DNA of 64,000 bases from Flavobacterium rakeshii (lineage in GTDB: Bacteria; Bacteroidota; Bacteroidia; Flavobacteriales; Flavobacteriaceae). The position numbers were made by a program, and so were the translations under genes. Each line of letters opens with the position of its first letter. Within the stretch, counting starts at the first letter, position 1. The stretch is from positions 124,001-188,000 of the forward strand of contig NZ_WOWP01000034.1 of assembly GCF_009741375.1 (NCBI RefSeq), written 5' to 3'. Under the pieces are notes generated by a model. That model had not been told where the DNA came from. It saw only the letters and a list, made by a program, of their open reading frames with translations, and made no database searches. Below, in pieces: positions 6,716 through 14,544 of this stretch.

Positions 6716-8230
6716 CTACAATTTGATTTGGCTTATCTTTTCCATAGCAATCGCTGTATCATCTACAGCATTAAGAACATCAAAGATCTTGTCAGACCAG
6801 CCTGCAATCAAATACACATCATTTCTTTTTATATCCAGAGGCATGCTACCATGTCCTGCAAGGTCAAATATATACAGCTTAGCTTTTGGCGCCAGTCGCT
6901 TGTACATTTTCCATGAATTTTCAAACGAATTGAATCCATGATTACTATACATCTGTACATCGGTAAACAGCATCACCTTATCTACAAGCTGTTTTCTTTT
7001 TATAAGGTCGTCTATAACAAGATAACCGTATGTAGAATAACCTACTTCACCCTCTCTCCTGTAATACTCCTGTACATTTGCCAGTACATTTCTACGTGGC
7101 ATGTTTATTATTTTCCACCTGTCGCCAAACATACCGCTAACCACGTTTTTACATTGCGACTGCAGCAACATACCCAGCATAAGCCCCACATCATAAAGCA
7201 TTACACTACTTCTTGCCGAAACAGGTTGCCGCATGGAACCCGAAACATCGCAGGCAATAACTACCGAAGTATCTGCATCAAAACCCTTTATATTACGCGC
7301 GCTGTGCATCACAGCATCTTCAAGAGCTTCCAGTACTACAGAGGTATATTTAGAGTCATGCTTTTTAACCTCCCTGTATGCTGCAAGAAACCTGAAAGGC
7401 AATTGTTTTGAATTTGCCACAGCCTGCTCGTTTGCTATATAATCGCAAACCATATATAAATGATTTGCCGAAACATTAGCATCAAGTATATTCCTTAGGT
7501 TACGCATAATTGCCATATAACCTACTTTTTTACTCTCTATAAGCTCTTCCCATTTTTGGGCTATCGCTAACTGCTTAACATGTTCGTTTTCAAATTTGGC
7601 TTTACCCAGTTCAGATAGCTCTGTTTCCCATGTATAAGGAGTAGCCAGAGTATCGGCAGCAATTTTATTGAATACTGCCTGTTGGCTCTCATCTTTTGCT
7701 TTTGGGTGTACCAGAAACAGGGCATCTTTTAGTTTTACTTCTGTTTTCCTGTTGTACTTCGCAAACTGATACTCATCAAACCTGTTAAATGATGTTGCAA
7801 GTCCTTTTTGCACCTGCTTAGAAAGCCTGTTCAGCTTTTTTACACCATTACGCTGGTTTGCTATTTGATAGTAAGCCAAAAGCTCGGCTATCTCATCTGC
7901 ACGCTGTACTACACCGTTTACAGCCTGACTCACTATTGATGTGCCCGATGCCTGTTTTGCAAGCTCTACCGAAAGCACCAGTGGTATACTCCTTAAGTAC
8001 ATTTGTGTTCTCACATAAACGGCTAACTTTGTAACAAACTCAGCATCACATTGAGTTATCAGGCTTTTAATCCTTTTAAGTCTGTCATCCCCCGATTCGT
8101 AAAATGTATTACTCAGCCCGGTTGTAACCACCGCTGTATACAGTTCTATTTCGGGAGTAACCTTATAAGCTTTTACCCCTTGGTAATTCACAGTCGTGTT
8201 TTTGGTTTTGGCTAAAAAATTGAATTTCAT
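6716..8230 (-). CDS. rsr: Ro60 orthologue Rsr (TROVE and vWA domain RNA-binding protein)
   Basis: The 504-residue protein has an N-terminal alpha-helical TROVE region (about 10-310) with the typical opening YKVTPEIELYTAVVTTGLSNTFYESGDDRL. A C-terminal vWA domain (about 320-504) carries the MIDAS motif DVSGS at 328-332 and LFTD at 421-424. Ro proteins form a ring that binds misfolded RNA ends in the hole and Y RNAs on the outer face. In Deinococcus and Salmonella, Rsr works with Y RNAs and PNPase; in Salmonella it is encoded with RtcB. Here the same genomic link is seen, with candidate Y-like RNAs directly downstream. Confidence 0.95.
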   Translation of the reverse strand: MKFNFLAKTKNTTVNYQGVKAYKVTPEIELYTAVVTTGLSNTFYESGDDRLKRIKSLITQCDAEFVTKLAVYVRTQMYLRSIPLVLSVELAKQASGTSIVSQAVNGVVQRADEIAELLAYYQIANQRNGVKKLNRLSKQVQKGLATSFNRFDEYQFAKYNRKTEVKLKDALFLVHPKAKDESQQAVFNKIAADTLATPYTWETELSELGKAKFENEHVKQLAIAQKWEELIESKKVGYMAIMRNLRNILDANVSANHLYMVCDYIANEQAVANSKQLPFRFLAAYREVKKHDSKYTSVVLEALEDAVMHSARNIKGFDADTSVVIACDVSGSMRQPVSARSSVMLYDVGLMLGMLLQSQCKNVVSGMFGDRWKIINMPRRNVLANVQEYYRREGEVGYSTYGYLVIDDLIKRKQLVDKVMLFTDVQMYSNHGFNSFENSWKMYKRLAPKAKLYIFDLAGHGSMPLDIKRNDVYLIAGWSDKIFDVLNAVDDTAIAMEKISQIKL

Positions 8231-8297
8231 AATACAAATCTTTATGGTTAAACTTAAAATTAGTAAGGTGTGGTTTTAATGTCTCATCCTGACATTG

Positions 8298-8305
8298 CAA
8301 AGATG
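8298..8305 (-). promoter_or_regulatory. Probable -7 element of the rsr promoter
   Basis: On the minus strand the octamer CATCTTTG matches TAnnTTTG with one mismatch, about 70 bases upstream of the rsr ATG. Operator 1 lies 10-29 bases further upstream, covering where the -33 element should be. Confidence 0.5.
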
Positions 8306-8315
8306 GCCACCTATA

Positions 8316-8334
8316 TGCGCAATGAATATGCGCA
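8316..8334. promoter_or_regulatory. Operator 1 in the rsr/WYL intergenic region
   Basis: TGCGCA-N7-TGCGCA, followed by GTAAAAT. The half-site and 7-base spacer match operator 2, including the trailing GTAAAAT. The likely ligand is the divergently encoded WYL regulator. Position over the rsr -33 region suits either activation or repression. Confidence 0.65.
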
Positions 8335-8427
8335 GTAAAATATTTTTTGAAAATTTTTATTTAAACACATGATTTTAAACAAACTAAATCTTAAAATAAT
8401 TTTTAAAAATTATCAAAAAATAAAATG

Positions 8428-8446
8428 TACGCAATTATACTGCGTA
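8428..8446. promoter_or_regulatory. Operator 2 in the rsr/WYL intergenic region
   Basis: TACGCA-N7-TGCGTA, a perfect inverted repeat followed by GTAAAAT like operator 1. It ends 17 bases before the -7 element of the WYL gene, so it overlaps that promoter's -33 region; autoregulation is the simplest reading. Confidence 0.65.
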
Positions 8447-8463
8447 GTAAAATGAATTTTACC

Positions 8464-8471
8464 TACATTTG
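8464..8471 (+). promoter_or_regulatory. -7 element of the WYL regulator gene
   Basis: TACATTTG is an exact TAnnTTTG match, 39 bases before the ATG at 8511. It argues against the in-frame TTG at 8469, which lies inside the promoter element. Confidence 0.65.
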
Positions 8472-8510
8472 AAGTATCAATTTTTACCCAAAACCGACAA
8501 AACCATCAAT

Positions 8511-9530
8511 ATGGCTACAAATAAGCTTGCCCTTTTGCGATACAAAACCATTGATCAATGTCTTAAAAACAGGTTTAGAAAATGGACACTGGAAGATCTT
8601 ATTGAAAAAGTATCAGATGCTTTGTACGAATATGAAGGCATCACCACGGGGGTAAGCAAACGTACTATTCAGTCAGACATACAAACCATGCGTAGTGACA
8701 AGCTGGGTTATAATGCCCCCATAATAGTTACCGATAAACGATTTTACACGTATGAGGATGCTGATTACAGCATTACCAATTCCCCTATCAATACTGCCGA
8801 TATGGACAAGATGAAGGAGATTGTAAGTGTACTCAAACAGCTTAACGGGTTTAACTATTTTGACGAGATGAGTGACCTGATTGCAAAACTGGAGAACAAC
8901 GTAAACAAATCGGCCGACAGTAATAAGAACTTCATACAGTTTGAAGATAATAAGGAGTTAAAAGGAAGGGAACACATAACTCCTTTGTATCAGGCTATAT
9001 TTAATAAAACGCCATTGTTTTTAGAATACAAATCGTTCAAGGCATTAAAGCCAAGTAAGGAAATATATTATCCGTACCTTTTAAAGGAATACAGAAACCG
9101 TTGGTTTTTGGTTTGCCGACCTAAATCTAACCCAAACCTGCTAACACTGGCGCTCGACAGGATTATTGAGTTTCACCCGTTACCTAAAGAACTGTATGTA
9201 GAATATGAAGGGGTTAACTTTGACCGTTATTTTGACGATTTACTTGGTGTAACCAAATCACACAGGGACAGACCCAACAAAATAATACTACACGTAAACA
9301 AGTACAACGCACCTTATGTTATTACCAAGCCCATACATGCTTCCCAAAAACTTTTAAGTGAAAATGAAACAGGTATAACAATACGTATAGATGTAGTACA
9401 TAATTTTGAATTGGAAAGAGAAATATTAGGATTTGGAGAAACTATAGAAGTACTATCTCCAAAAAAACTCAGGGATATAATTGCACGCCGTTTACATAAG
9501 GCTTCAAATAAATACAGGGACGACCAGTAA
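8511..9530 (+). CDS. WYL-domain transcriptional regulator of the rsr-rtcB locus
   Basis: About 339 residues from the ATG at 8511; the longer frame from TTG at 8469 would overlap the promoter. The N-terminal helix-turn-helix region (about 1-75) contains TLEDLIEKVSDALYEYEG and SKRTIQSDIQTMR. The centre and C-terminus (about 115-330) form a WYL domain: LEYKSF, then YYPYLLKEYRNRWFLVCRPK with a YLLKEYRNRWFL core, then a WCX-like tail. WYL proteins often sense nucleic-acid ligands or nucleotides and control DNA-damage, phage-defence or RNA-repair genes. It is divergent from rsr across 280 bases holding two matching operators, so it is the probable local regulator. Confidence 0.88.
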   Translation: MATNKLALLRYKTIDQCLKNRFRKWTLEDLIEKVSDALYEYEGITTGVSKRTIQSDIQTMRSDKLGYNAPIIVTDKRFYTYEDADYSITNSPINTADMDKMKEIVSVLKQLNGFNYFDEMSDLIAKLENNVNKSADSNKNFIQFEDNKELKGREHITPLYQAIFNKTPLFLEYKSFKALKPSKEIYYPYLLKEYRNRWFLVCRPKSNPNLLTLALDRIIEFHPLPKELYVEYEGVNFDRYFDDLLGVTKSHRDRPNKIILHVNKYNAPYVITKPIHASQKLLSENETGITIRIDVVHNFELEREILGFGETIEVLSPKKLRDIIARRLHKASNKYRDDQ

Positions 9531-9552
9531 GCCTATTTTCTACTATTTATAG

Positions 9553-9576
9553 TATTGTCAACACTATTGTCAACAC
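9553..9576. repeat. Two tandem copies of a 12-base unit
   Basis: TATTGTCAACAC is repeated twice without a gap, directly downstream of the WYL gene. No coding role is seen; the rest of 9531-9735 holds nothing else recognisable except AT-rich leader sequence for the next gene. Confidence 0.6.
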
Positions 9577-9735
9577 GATATTTATCACCATAAACAGCTG
9601 TAAAATAATTTTGTATGGCTTTGCCAGATAAAATGACAGGTATAACACTTTAAAGTACAATTTTTATCATTGATTCTATTGTAACTTTACACTACTTAAT
9701 AATCATCATCAATCATCATCTAAAAACCAACAATT

Positions 9736-9951
9736 ATGAAAAAAGTGTTCGTTTTTAAAACCTCTGTCCGTACCAGTAAACAAATACGTTTTGCCAGCAG
9801 TATACTTGCTGCTATCGATTCGGTTTTAAGAGTCGATTTTGACCCCGAAGACTGCGACCGCATTGTGAGAATTGAAAGCAATAAGGAAATCGCAACGAAG
9901 GTTATCAACCTCTTTAAGGCAAACGGACTAAACTGCGAGGAATTAGTTTAA
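9736..9951 (+). CDS. Small HMA-like hypothetical protein
   Basis: Seventy-one residues, MKKVFVFKTSVRTSKQIRFA at the start. The predicted beta-alpha-beta-beta-alpha pattern and the phrase INLFKANGLNCEELV suggest a ferredoxin-like fold of the heavy-metal-associated kind, but the CxxC metal site is missing. A single cysteine lies near the C-terminus and another at DCDRI. Function unknown. It is followed 31 bases later by the DinB-family gene. Confidence 0.75.
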   Translation: MKKVFVFKTSVRTSKQIRFASSILAAIDSVLRVDFDPEDCDRIVRIESNKEIATKVINLFKANGLNCEELV

Positions 9952-9982
9952 CCATTCAACAATCAATCAAAAAACAAACAGT

Positions 9983-10525
9983 ATGATTACCAAACCCGAA
10001 ACAAACGAGTATCCGCCAAGATTAGAAATGTATATAGGCCTAACTAAAGAAAACGGACTTATACAGCTTATGAGACAGGATCGTAAACAGACGTACAACT
10101 TTTTTAAAAACATTAGCCCCGATATGGCAAACTACAGCTATGCCGAAGGCAAATGGACTATTAAGCAGGTATTAATGCATATAAATTATGTAGAAAGAAT
10201 AATGCAGTACCGTGCCCTGGCAGCTTCCAGAGGAGATAACCAAACTCCGTTTGGATTCACTAACCATGAAGCTTACATAAAAAACGCTGAAGTAGAACGC
10301 CATGATATTGACGAGCTACTGGAAGAGTTTAATGTAATTCGTAACTACAGTATAGAGTTCTTTTCGGGACTTACCGAAAAGCAACTGCAATTATGCTTAG
10401 GAAGCGGAGAAGATGCTGTTTCTGCAAGAGCTGTGGGTTATGCGCTTATTGGGCATGTACGCCACCACATGAATATTATTAACGAACGTTACCTTAACAC
10501 TGTAGCAGAATACAAAGCAGTATAA
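9983..10525 (+). CDS. DinB-family putative metal-dependent hydrolase
   Basis: A 180-residue four-helix-bundle protein of the DinB/YfiT type. The probable metal-binding histidines are in the VLMHINYVERIM segment (about residue 57) and in GHVRHHMNIINERYL near the C-terminus (about 153-157). Family members include thiol-S-transferases such as bacillithiol transferase; the specific substrate here is unknown. It is probably co-transcribed with the small HMA-like gene and ends before a bidirectional terminator. Confidence 0.85.
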   Translation: MITKPETNEYPPRLEMYIGLTKENGLIQLMRQDRKQTYNFFKNISPDMANYSYAEGKWTIKQVLMHINYVERIMQYRALAASRGDNQTPFGFTNHEAYIKNAEVERHDIDELLEEFNVIRNYSIEFFSGLTEKQLQLCLGSGEDAVSARAVGYALIGHVRHHMNIINERYLNTVAEYKAV

Positions 10526-10550
10526 AGAAGCATTGCTATGAATAAGAAAC

Positions 10551-10582
10551 AAAAAAGCCTCCTTAATAAGGAGGCTTTTTTT
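10551..10582. terminator. Bidirectional terminator
   Basis: AAAAAAGCCTCC-N7-GGAGGCTTTTTTT, symmetrical with A and T runs, between the convergent DinB and E2 genes. Confidence 0.9.
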
Positions 10583-10595
10583 ATGAGTTTAGAGA

Positions 10596-11918
10596 TTATA
10601 TATCTCTGTTTGGATCAAATGCTTCAAGGTATTCAGCAACTCGCTTAACGAATGAACCTCCCAGTGCTCCGTCTACCACACGGTGGTCATAACTGTGTGA
10701 AAGGAACATTTTCTGACGGATACCGATAAAGTCACCATCAGGAGTTTCGATAACTGCAGGTACTTTCCTTATCGCTCCAAGAGCAAGGATACCTACCTGA
10801 GGCTGGTTGATGATTGGTGTACCAAACACACTACCAAATGTACCTACGTTAGTTACTGTATAAGTACCTCCCTGAGTATCGTCCGGCTTAAGTTTACCAG
10901 CCTTAGCACGGTTACCTAAATCGTTAACCGCTTTTGCCATACCTACAAGGTTAAGCTGATCTGCATTTTTAATTACCGGAACGATAAGGTTACCGTTTGG
11001 TAATGCAGCCGCCATACCAAGGTTAATATTTTTCTTCTTGATGATGTATTCACCATCAACAGATATATTCATTAATGGGAAATCTTTAAGTGCTTTTGCC
11101 ACAGCCTCCATAAATATAGGAGTAAATGTAAGCTTCTCACCTTCTCTCTTCTCAAACGCACCTTTTACCTTATCTCTCCATTTTACAATGTTGGTAACGT
11201 CTACTTCGATGAACGACTGTACGTGTGCCGAAGTTTGTACCGACTGTACCATGTAACCTGAGATAAGTTTTCTCATCCTGTCCATCTCCACGATCTCATC
11301 CTGACCGTTTACAGATACAGGAGCAGCTTTAGCAGCCTGAGCCGGTTGTGCTGCAGGAGCAGCCTTAGCAACAGGAGCAGCAGTTTGAGCCGGTTGTGCA
11401 GCTGGCTGAGAACCTCTGTTCTTAATATAATCTAAGATATCATTTTTGGTTACCCTTCCGTCTTTACCTGTACCGTTAATGGCTTCAAGTTCAGCTAGAG
11501 ATACACCTTCTTCTTTTGCAATGTTTTTTACTAACGGAGAGAAAAACTTGTCAGACTCAGAGAAGTCTACCTGAGCAGTAGCTGCAGTTTCCTGAGCCAC
11601 CTCAACCGTTTTGGTTACAGCCTCTGCAGCAGCAGGAGCGGCTTCGGTTGCTTTTGGAGCTTCGGTTGCAGCACCGCCTTCAGTTTCGATATAAGCGATA
11701 GTTTGCCCCACCTGAACCACATCATCCACCTGGAATAAAATCTCGGTAAGTACTCCCGAAACTTCCGAAGGAACTTCTGAGTCCACTTTATCTGTGGCAA
11801 TTTCTAAAACCGCTTCATCAGCTTCAATGCGGTCTCCCACATTTTTTAACCAATTTGTAATCGTTGCCTCAGCAACACTTTCACCCATTTTGGGTAATGT
11901 TAATTCAAATTTTGCCAT
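10596..11918 (-). CDS. 2-oxo acid dehydrogenase E2 (dihydrolipoamide acyltransferase), probably branched-chain type
   Basis: The 440-residue protein has one lipoyl domain (1-78, lipoyl-lysine Lys44 in ATDKVDSEVPSEVSG), an Ala/Pro/Thr-rich linker, a peripheral subunit-binding domain (about 122-162), a second Ala/Pro-rich linker, and the catalytic domain (about 205-440) ending with the active-site SHSYDHRVVDGALGG. E2 transfers acyl groups from E1 to CoA. The DKVDSEVPS lipoyl motif is more like the branched-chain keto acid enzyme than SucB or AceF, but substrate choice is inference. No E1 or E3 gene is adjacent. Confidence 0.9.
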   Translation of the reverse strand: MAKFELTLPKMGESVAEATITNWLKNVGDRIEADEAVLEIATDKVDSEVPSEVSGVLTEILFQVDDVVQVGQTIAYIETEGGAATEAPKATEAAPAAAEAVTKTVEVAQETAATAQVDFSESDKFFSPLVKNIAKEEGVSLAELEAINGTGKDGRVTKNDILDYIKNRGSQPAAQPAQTAAPVAKAAPAAQPAQAAKAAPVSVNGQDEIVEMDRMRKLISGYMVQSVQTSAHVQSFIEVDVTNIVKWRDKVKGAFEKREGEKLTFTPIFMEAVAKALKDFPLMNISVDGEYIIKKKNINLGMAAALPNGNLIVPVIKNADQLNLVGMAKAVNDLGNRAKAGKLKPDDTQGGTYTVTNVGTFGSVFGTPIINQPQVGILALGAIRKVPAVIETPDGDFIGIRQKMFLSHSYDHRVVDGALGGSFVKRVAEYLEAFDPNRDI

Positions 11919-12022
11919 ATCGTTAACCTAAAGGTAAAATTAATCTTTCCGCTTGCGAAATTACTAAAAAAAATCAGTTTTTGCCCGTTTTACAATAGGT
12001 TTGTGAGCACTTTTACAATTAT

Positions 12023-13183
12023 TTAAGCTTTAATTGTAATTACCTGCCCCCTGTCGTTACTATCGTTACTACCAATAATAAAACGGCTGCCTTCCGGCCT
12101 GATCTTAAAGGTAAGCCCTGATTGACTGAATTTTTCCATAAATTTAATTATCTCAAAAAAATCAACCGAATTATTATCAAAAATTACCTCAACCTGTCCG
12201 TATCCGGAAAACGATTGCGAATTTAATAATTTTTCATCAGGTTTAGCATAACGCGTTACTTTTTTTTCAAGACTGTCTTCCAATGCAATACGCAAAGTCT
12301 CATCACCTGAGAAAAGCACATACTCTTGAGGAACAACAACCTCTCCTTTCCTACTGCGCTTTACTACAGCAAAAAACAAAGTACCCGCACGCATAAACAA
12401 ATCAAAAACAGGAGAACTCCTAAAGTGTTTTTTATAAAAAAACTGCATCGCTTCCCTAAAGCGTTTCATATAAGTACCGTCTTTAACCGTACTCTCACCT
12501 TTATAATGTATAACCGTAGTTTCGTGAAAGTAATAGTTAACCTTACCCATTTGCTGTATGGTATACGACAAATCGATATCATCACTATACATAAAACACC
12601 CTTCATCAAAACCACCTGCCTGCAAGTACAGTTCACGTTTCATAACCATAAAGGCACCCACCAGTATATCTACCACACCCGTTTCATTTTGAGTAATGTG
12701 CTGGGCATAATATTTATTAAACCCTGATGATTTAGGGAAAAACTTATACAGTCCGGCTATTTTGGTAAAAGCCACCCAGGGAGTAGGCACCCCCCTTTTA
12801 CTTTCAGGCAAAAAATTACCGCGACCGTCTACCAGCTTAACTCCGGCAATCCCCATATTAGGTTTCCCTTCGGCAAACTGTAATACTTTTTTAAAAGTAT
12901 CTTCTGCCACCACGGTATCCGGGTTCAGTATACATACATACTCACCTTTAGCCGCAGCTACACCTATATTATTACCTTTTGGAAACCCCGAATTCTCTTT
13001 ACTTTCAATAAGGGTAATATCAGGAAAGCGCTGTTTCATCATTGCACAGCTATCATCCGGAGAATTATTATCTACCACAATTATCTCTCCGTCAATATCT
13101 TTAAGAGCCTTTTGTACACTTAGCACGCATTGCTCCAAAAAATAGCGGACATTGTAATTGAGAATAATAACCGATAACTGCAT
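12023..13183 (-). CDS. Family 2 glycosyltransferase
   Basis: The 386-residue protein starts MQLSVIILNYNVRYFLEQCV, the usual GT2 opening. VDNNSPDDS and LNPDTVVAEDTF (DXD-like) mark the nucleotide-sugar site, and GAFMVMKRELYLQAGGFDE the acceptor region. This resembles rhamnosyltransferases of the WbbL type. A C-terminal part (about 295-386) is not recognised. It stands alone, without other polysaccharide genes nearby, so its product (O-antigen, glycoprotein or other glycan) is unknown. Confidence 0.92.
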   Translation of the reverse strand: MQLSVIILNYNVRYFLEQCVLSVQKALKDIDGEIIVVDNNSPDDSCAMMKQRFPDITLIESKENSGFPKGNNIGVAAAKGEYVCILNPDTVVAEDTFKKVLQFAEGKPNMGIAGVKLVDGRGNFLPESKRGVPTPWVAFTKIAGLYKFFPKSSGFNKYYAQHITQNETGVVDILVGAFMVMKRELYLQAGGFDEGCFMYSDDIDLSYTIQQMGKVNYYFHETTVIHYKGESTVKDGTYMKRFREAMQFFYKKHFRSSPVFDLFMRAGTLFFAVVKRSRKGEVVVPQEYVLFSGDETLRIALEDSLEKKVTRYAKPDEKLLNSQSFSGYGQVEVIFDNNSVDFFEIIKFMEKFSQSGLTFKIRPEGSRFIIGSNDSNDRGQVITIKA

Positions 13184-13236
13184 AGCGCAAATATAATTAT
13201 TATGTTGAATTGGTTATTTACCTAATGTACTAAAAT

Positions 13237-13265
13237 AAAAAAGCGTCCTTAATCAGGACGCTTTT
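13237..13265. terminator. Bidirectional-looking terminator after hsp20
   Basis: AAAAAAGCGTCC-N7-GGACGCTTTT. On the minus strand it lies downstream of the small heat-shock gene. Confidence 0.88.
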
Positions 13266-13286
13266 CAAACCAACTAACTCAAATCA

Positions 13287-13712
13287 TTATGAAATACTAA
13301 TCACTCTTTTTTCTTTTGGAAGTGCTTCCTCTTTTTTCGGAAGCATTATTTTTAAGATTCCGCCTTCATATTGAGCATCAATCCCTTCCTGATTTACTGT
13401 TTCAGGTAAAGTGAACGATCTTTTGAAAGATGAGTAACTAAACTCCTTACGGGTAAACTTACCTTCTTCCCCTTCTGTCTTTTCCGTTTTCACTTCATTA
13501 GAAATAGTAAGAATATCGCTATCTAACTCAATATTGAAATCTTCTTTTTTGAATCCCGGAGCCATAAGCTCTACTAGGAAATTACTTTCTGTCTCTTTTA
13601 TATTAACAGGCGCTGTTTTGTTTACATACTGTGTACCACCCATTAAATCTTTAAATAATTCGTCCATTACAAATGGAAAGCTGTTTGTGTTGTTACGTTT
13701 TACTAAGTTCAT
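13287..13712 (-). CDS. Hsp20-family small heat-shock protein
   Basis: 141 residues from the ATG at 13712 (MNLVKRNNTNSFPFVMDELF); a longer reading frame upstream looks non-coding. The alpha-crystallin domain (about 40-130) shows VELMAPGFKKEDFNIEL and YEGGILKIMLPKKEE, followed by a short C-terminal IxI-like tail (VISIS). Such chaperones form oligomers that hold unfolding proteins for refolding by DnaK/ClpB. Flanked by hairpins on both sides, so a single-gene unit. Confidence 0.94.
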   Translation of the reverse strand: MNLVKRNNTNSFPFVMDELFKDLMGGTQYVNKTAPVNIKETESNFLVELMAPGFKKEDFNIELDSDILTISNEVKTEKTEGEEGKFTRKEFSYSSFKRSFTLPETVNQEGIDAQYEGGILKIMLPKKEEALPKEKRVISIS

Positions 13713-13830
13713 ATCTTTTAATTTTTTAGTTTCAAACATTTGCTTAGTAATAGTCAACTTCTGTTCCAATACAAAAAACAGTGTCATTTCGTCAGTTTAC
13801 ATGACTTTTTGTCTGTTTTGCGTACAAAAA

Positions 13831-13852
13831 AAGCGTTCACATTTGAACGCTT
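13831..13852. terminator. Hairpin between DUF2199 gene and hsp20
   Basis: AAGCGTTC-N6-GAACGCTT with a run of A on one side (a U run for minus-strand transcripts). Terminates the DUF2199 gene. Confidence 0.75.
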
Positions 13853-13880
13853 CTGCCAAAACACCAGCAATACTACTGGA

Positions 13881-14441
13881 TTAAGCTTTACTATTACACC
13901 CTTTTAAAACATTAATAACCCTTTTTTGCGCTTCTTCTATGGAAATACCATTATAATACTCCTCAACAAAAGGGTGAGAATAATCTCCATGCGGTATAAC
14001 CTCAGGCCTATTACTTCCACCTTTATACATCACATCTACAGGAATACTTAAAGTATCACTACCCCCTTCTAAATCATTAGATATCCATCCAAAATAGCAT
14101 GCCTCATAATCTTCAACATCATAATGAGCCTTATAATCTAAAAAACTCTTTTCACTAAGTGAAACCCATAATCCGTAATGTAAATCTTCACAGCTAGCAA
14201 CCACCTTTTGAAATAGTACTACACGAATAAACCTATCAATTTGATCAGAATGTTCAATAACACAAAAATCACGATCCAAAGAAGCTATCCTTTCCTTATC
14301 TTCAGCAGACAATTGCGAATAATAAACAGGAGCATTATAAACCAATGCAGGCCAGTTATCATGATATTCACCACATTCTGCACATTTATATCCAGTATTC
14401 TTCCCTTTATTAAAGAACATATTTTTTAACCTGTTAAGCAT
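13881..14441 (-). CDS. DUF2199 family protein
   Basis: 186 residues from the ATG at 14441 (MLNRLKNMFFNKGKNTGYKC); the upstream in-frame extension is hydrophobic and unlikely. It opens with CAECGEYHDNWP, a CxxC pair that could hold zinc, and contains HYGLWVSLSEKSFLDY and YFGWISNDLEG, typical of DUF2199. No function is known for the family. It is divergent from the ABC-F gene. Confidence 0.82.
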   Translation of the reverse strand: MLNRLKNMFFNKGKNTGYKCAECGEYHDNWPALVYNAPVYYSQLSAEDKERIASLDRDFCVIEHSDQIDRFIRVVLFQKVVASCEDLHYGLWVSLSEKSFLDYKAHYDVEDYEACYFGWISNDLEGGSDTLSIPVDVMYKGGSNRPEVIPHGDYSHPFVEEYYNGISIEEAQKRVINVLKGCNSKA

Positions 14442-14519
14442 ATCATATAAATTTAGACACGTAAAATGTAAAGATAGTAGTGAAAACAAGTTTAAAAGCA
14501 AAACATGACACAAAAAGAC

Positions 14520-14527
14520 TATTTTTG
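14520..14527 (+). promoter_or_regulatory. -7 element of the ABC-F gene
   Basis: TATTTTTG matches TAnnTTTG exactly, 17 bases before the GTG start at 14545, supporting that start and a very short leader. Confidence 0.6.
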
Positions 14528-14544
14528 CACAAAATCATACAGCA

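Noticed and set aside
8469-8510. TTG start 14 codons upstream for the WYL regulator
   Set aside because: The TTG lies inside the TACATTTG promoter element; the ATG at 8511 leaves a normal leader.
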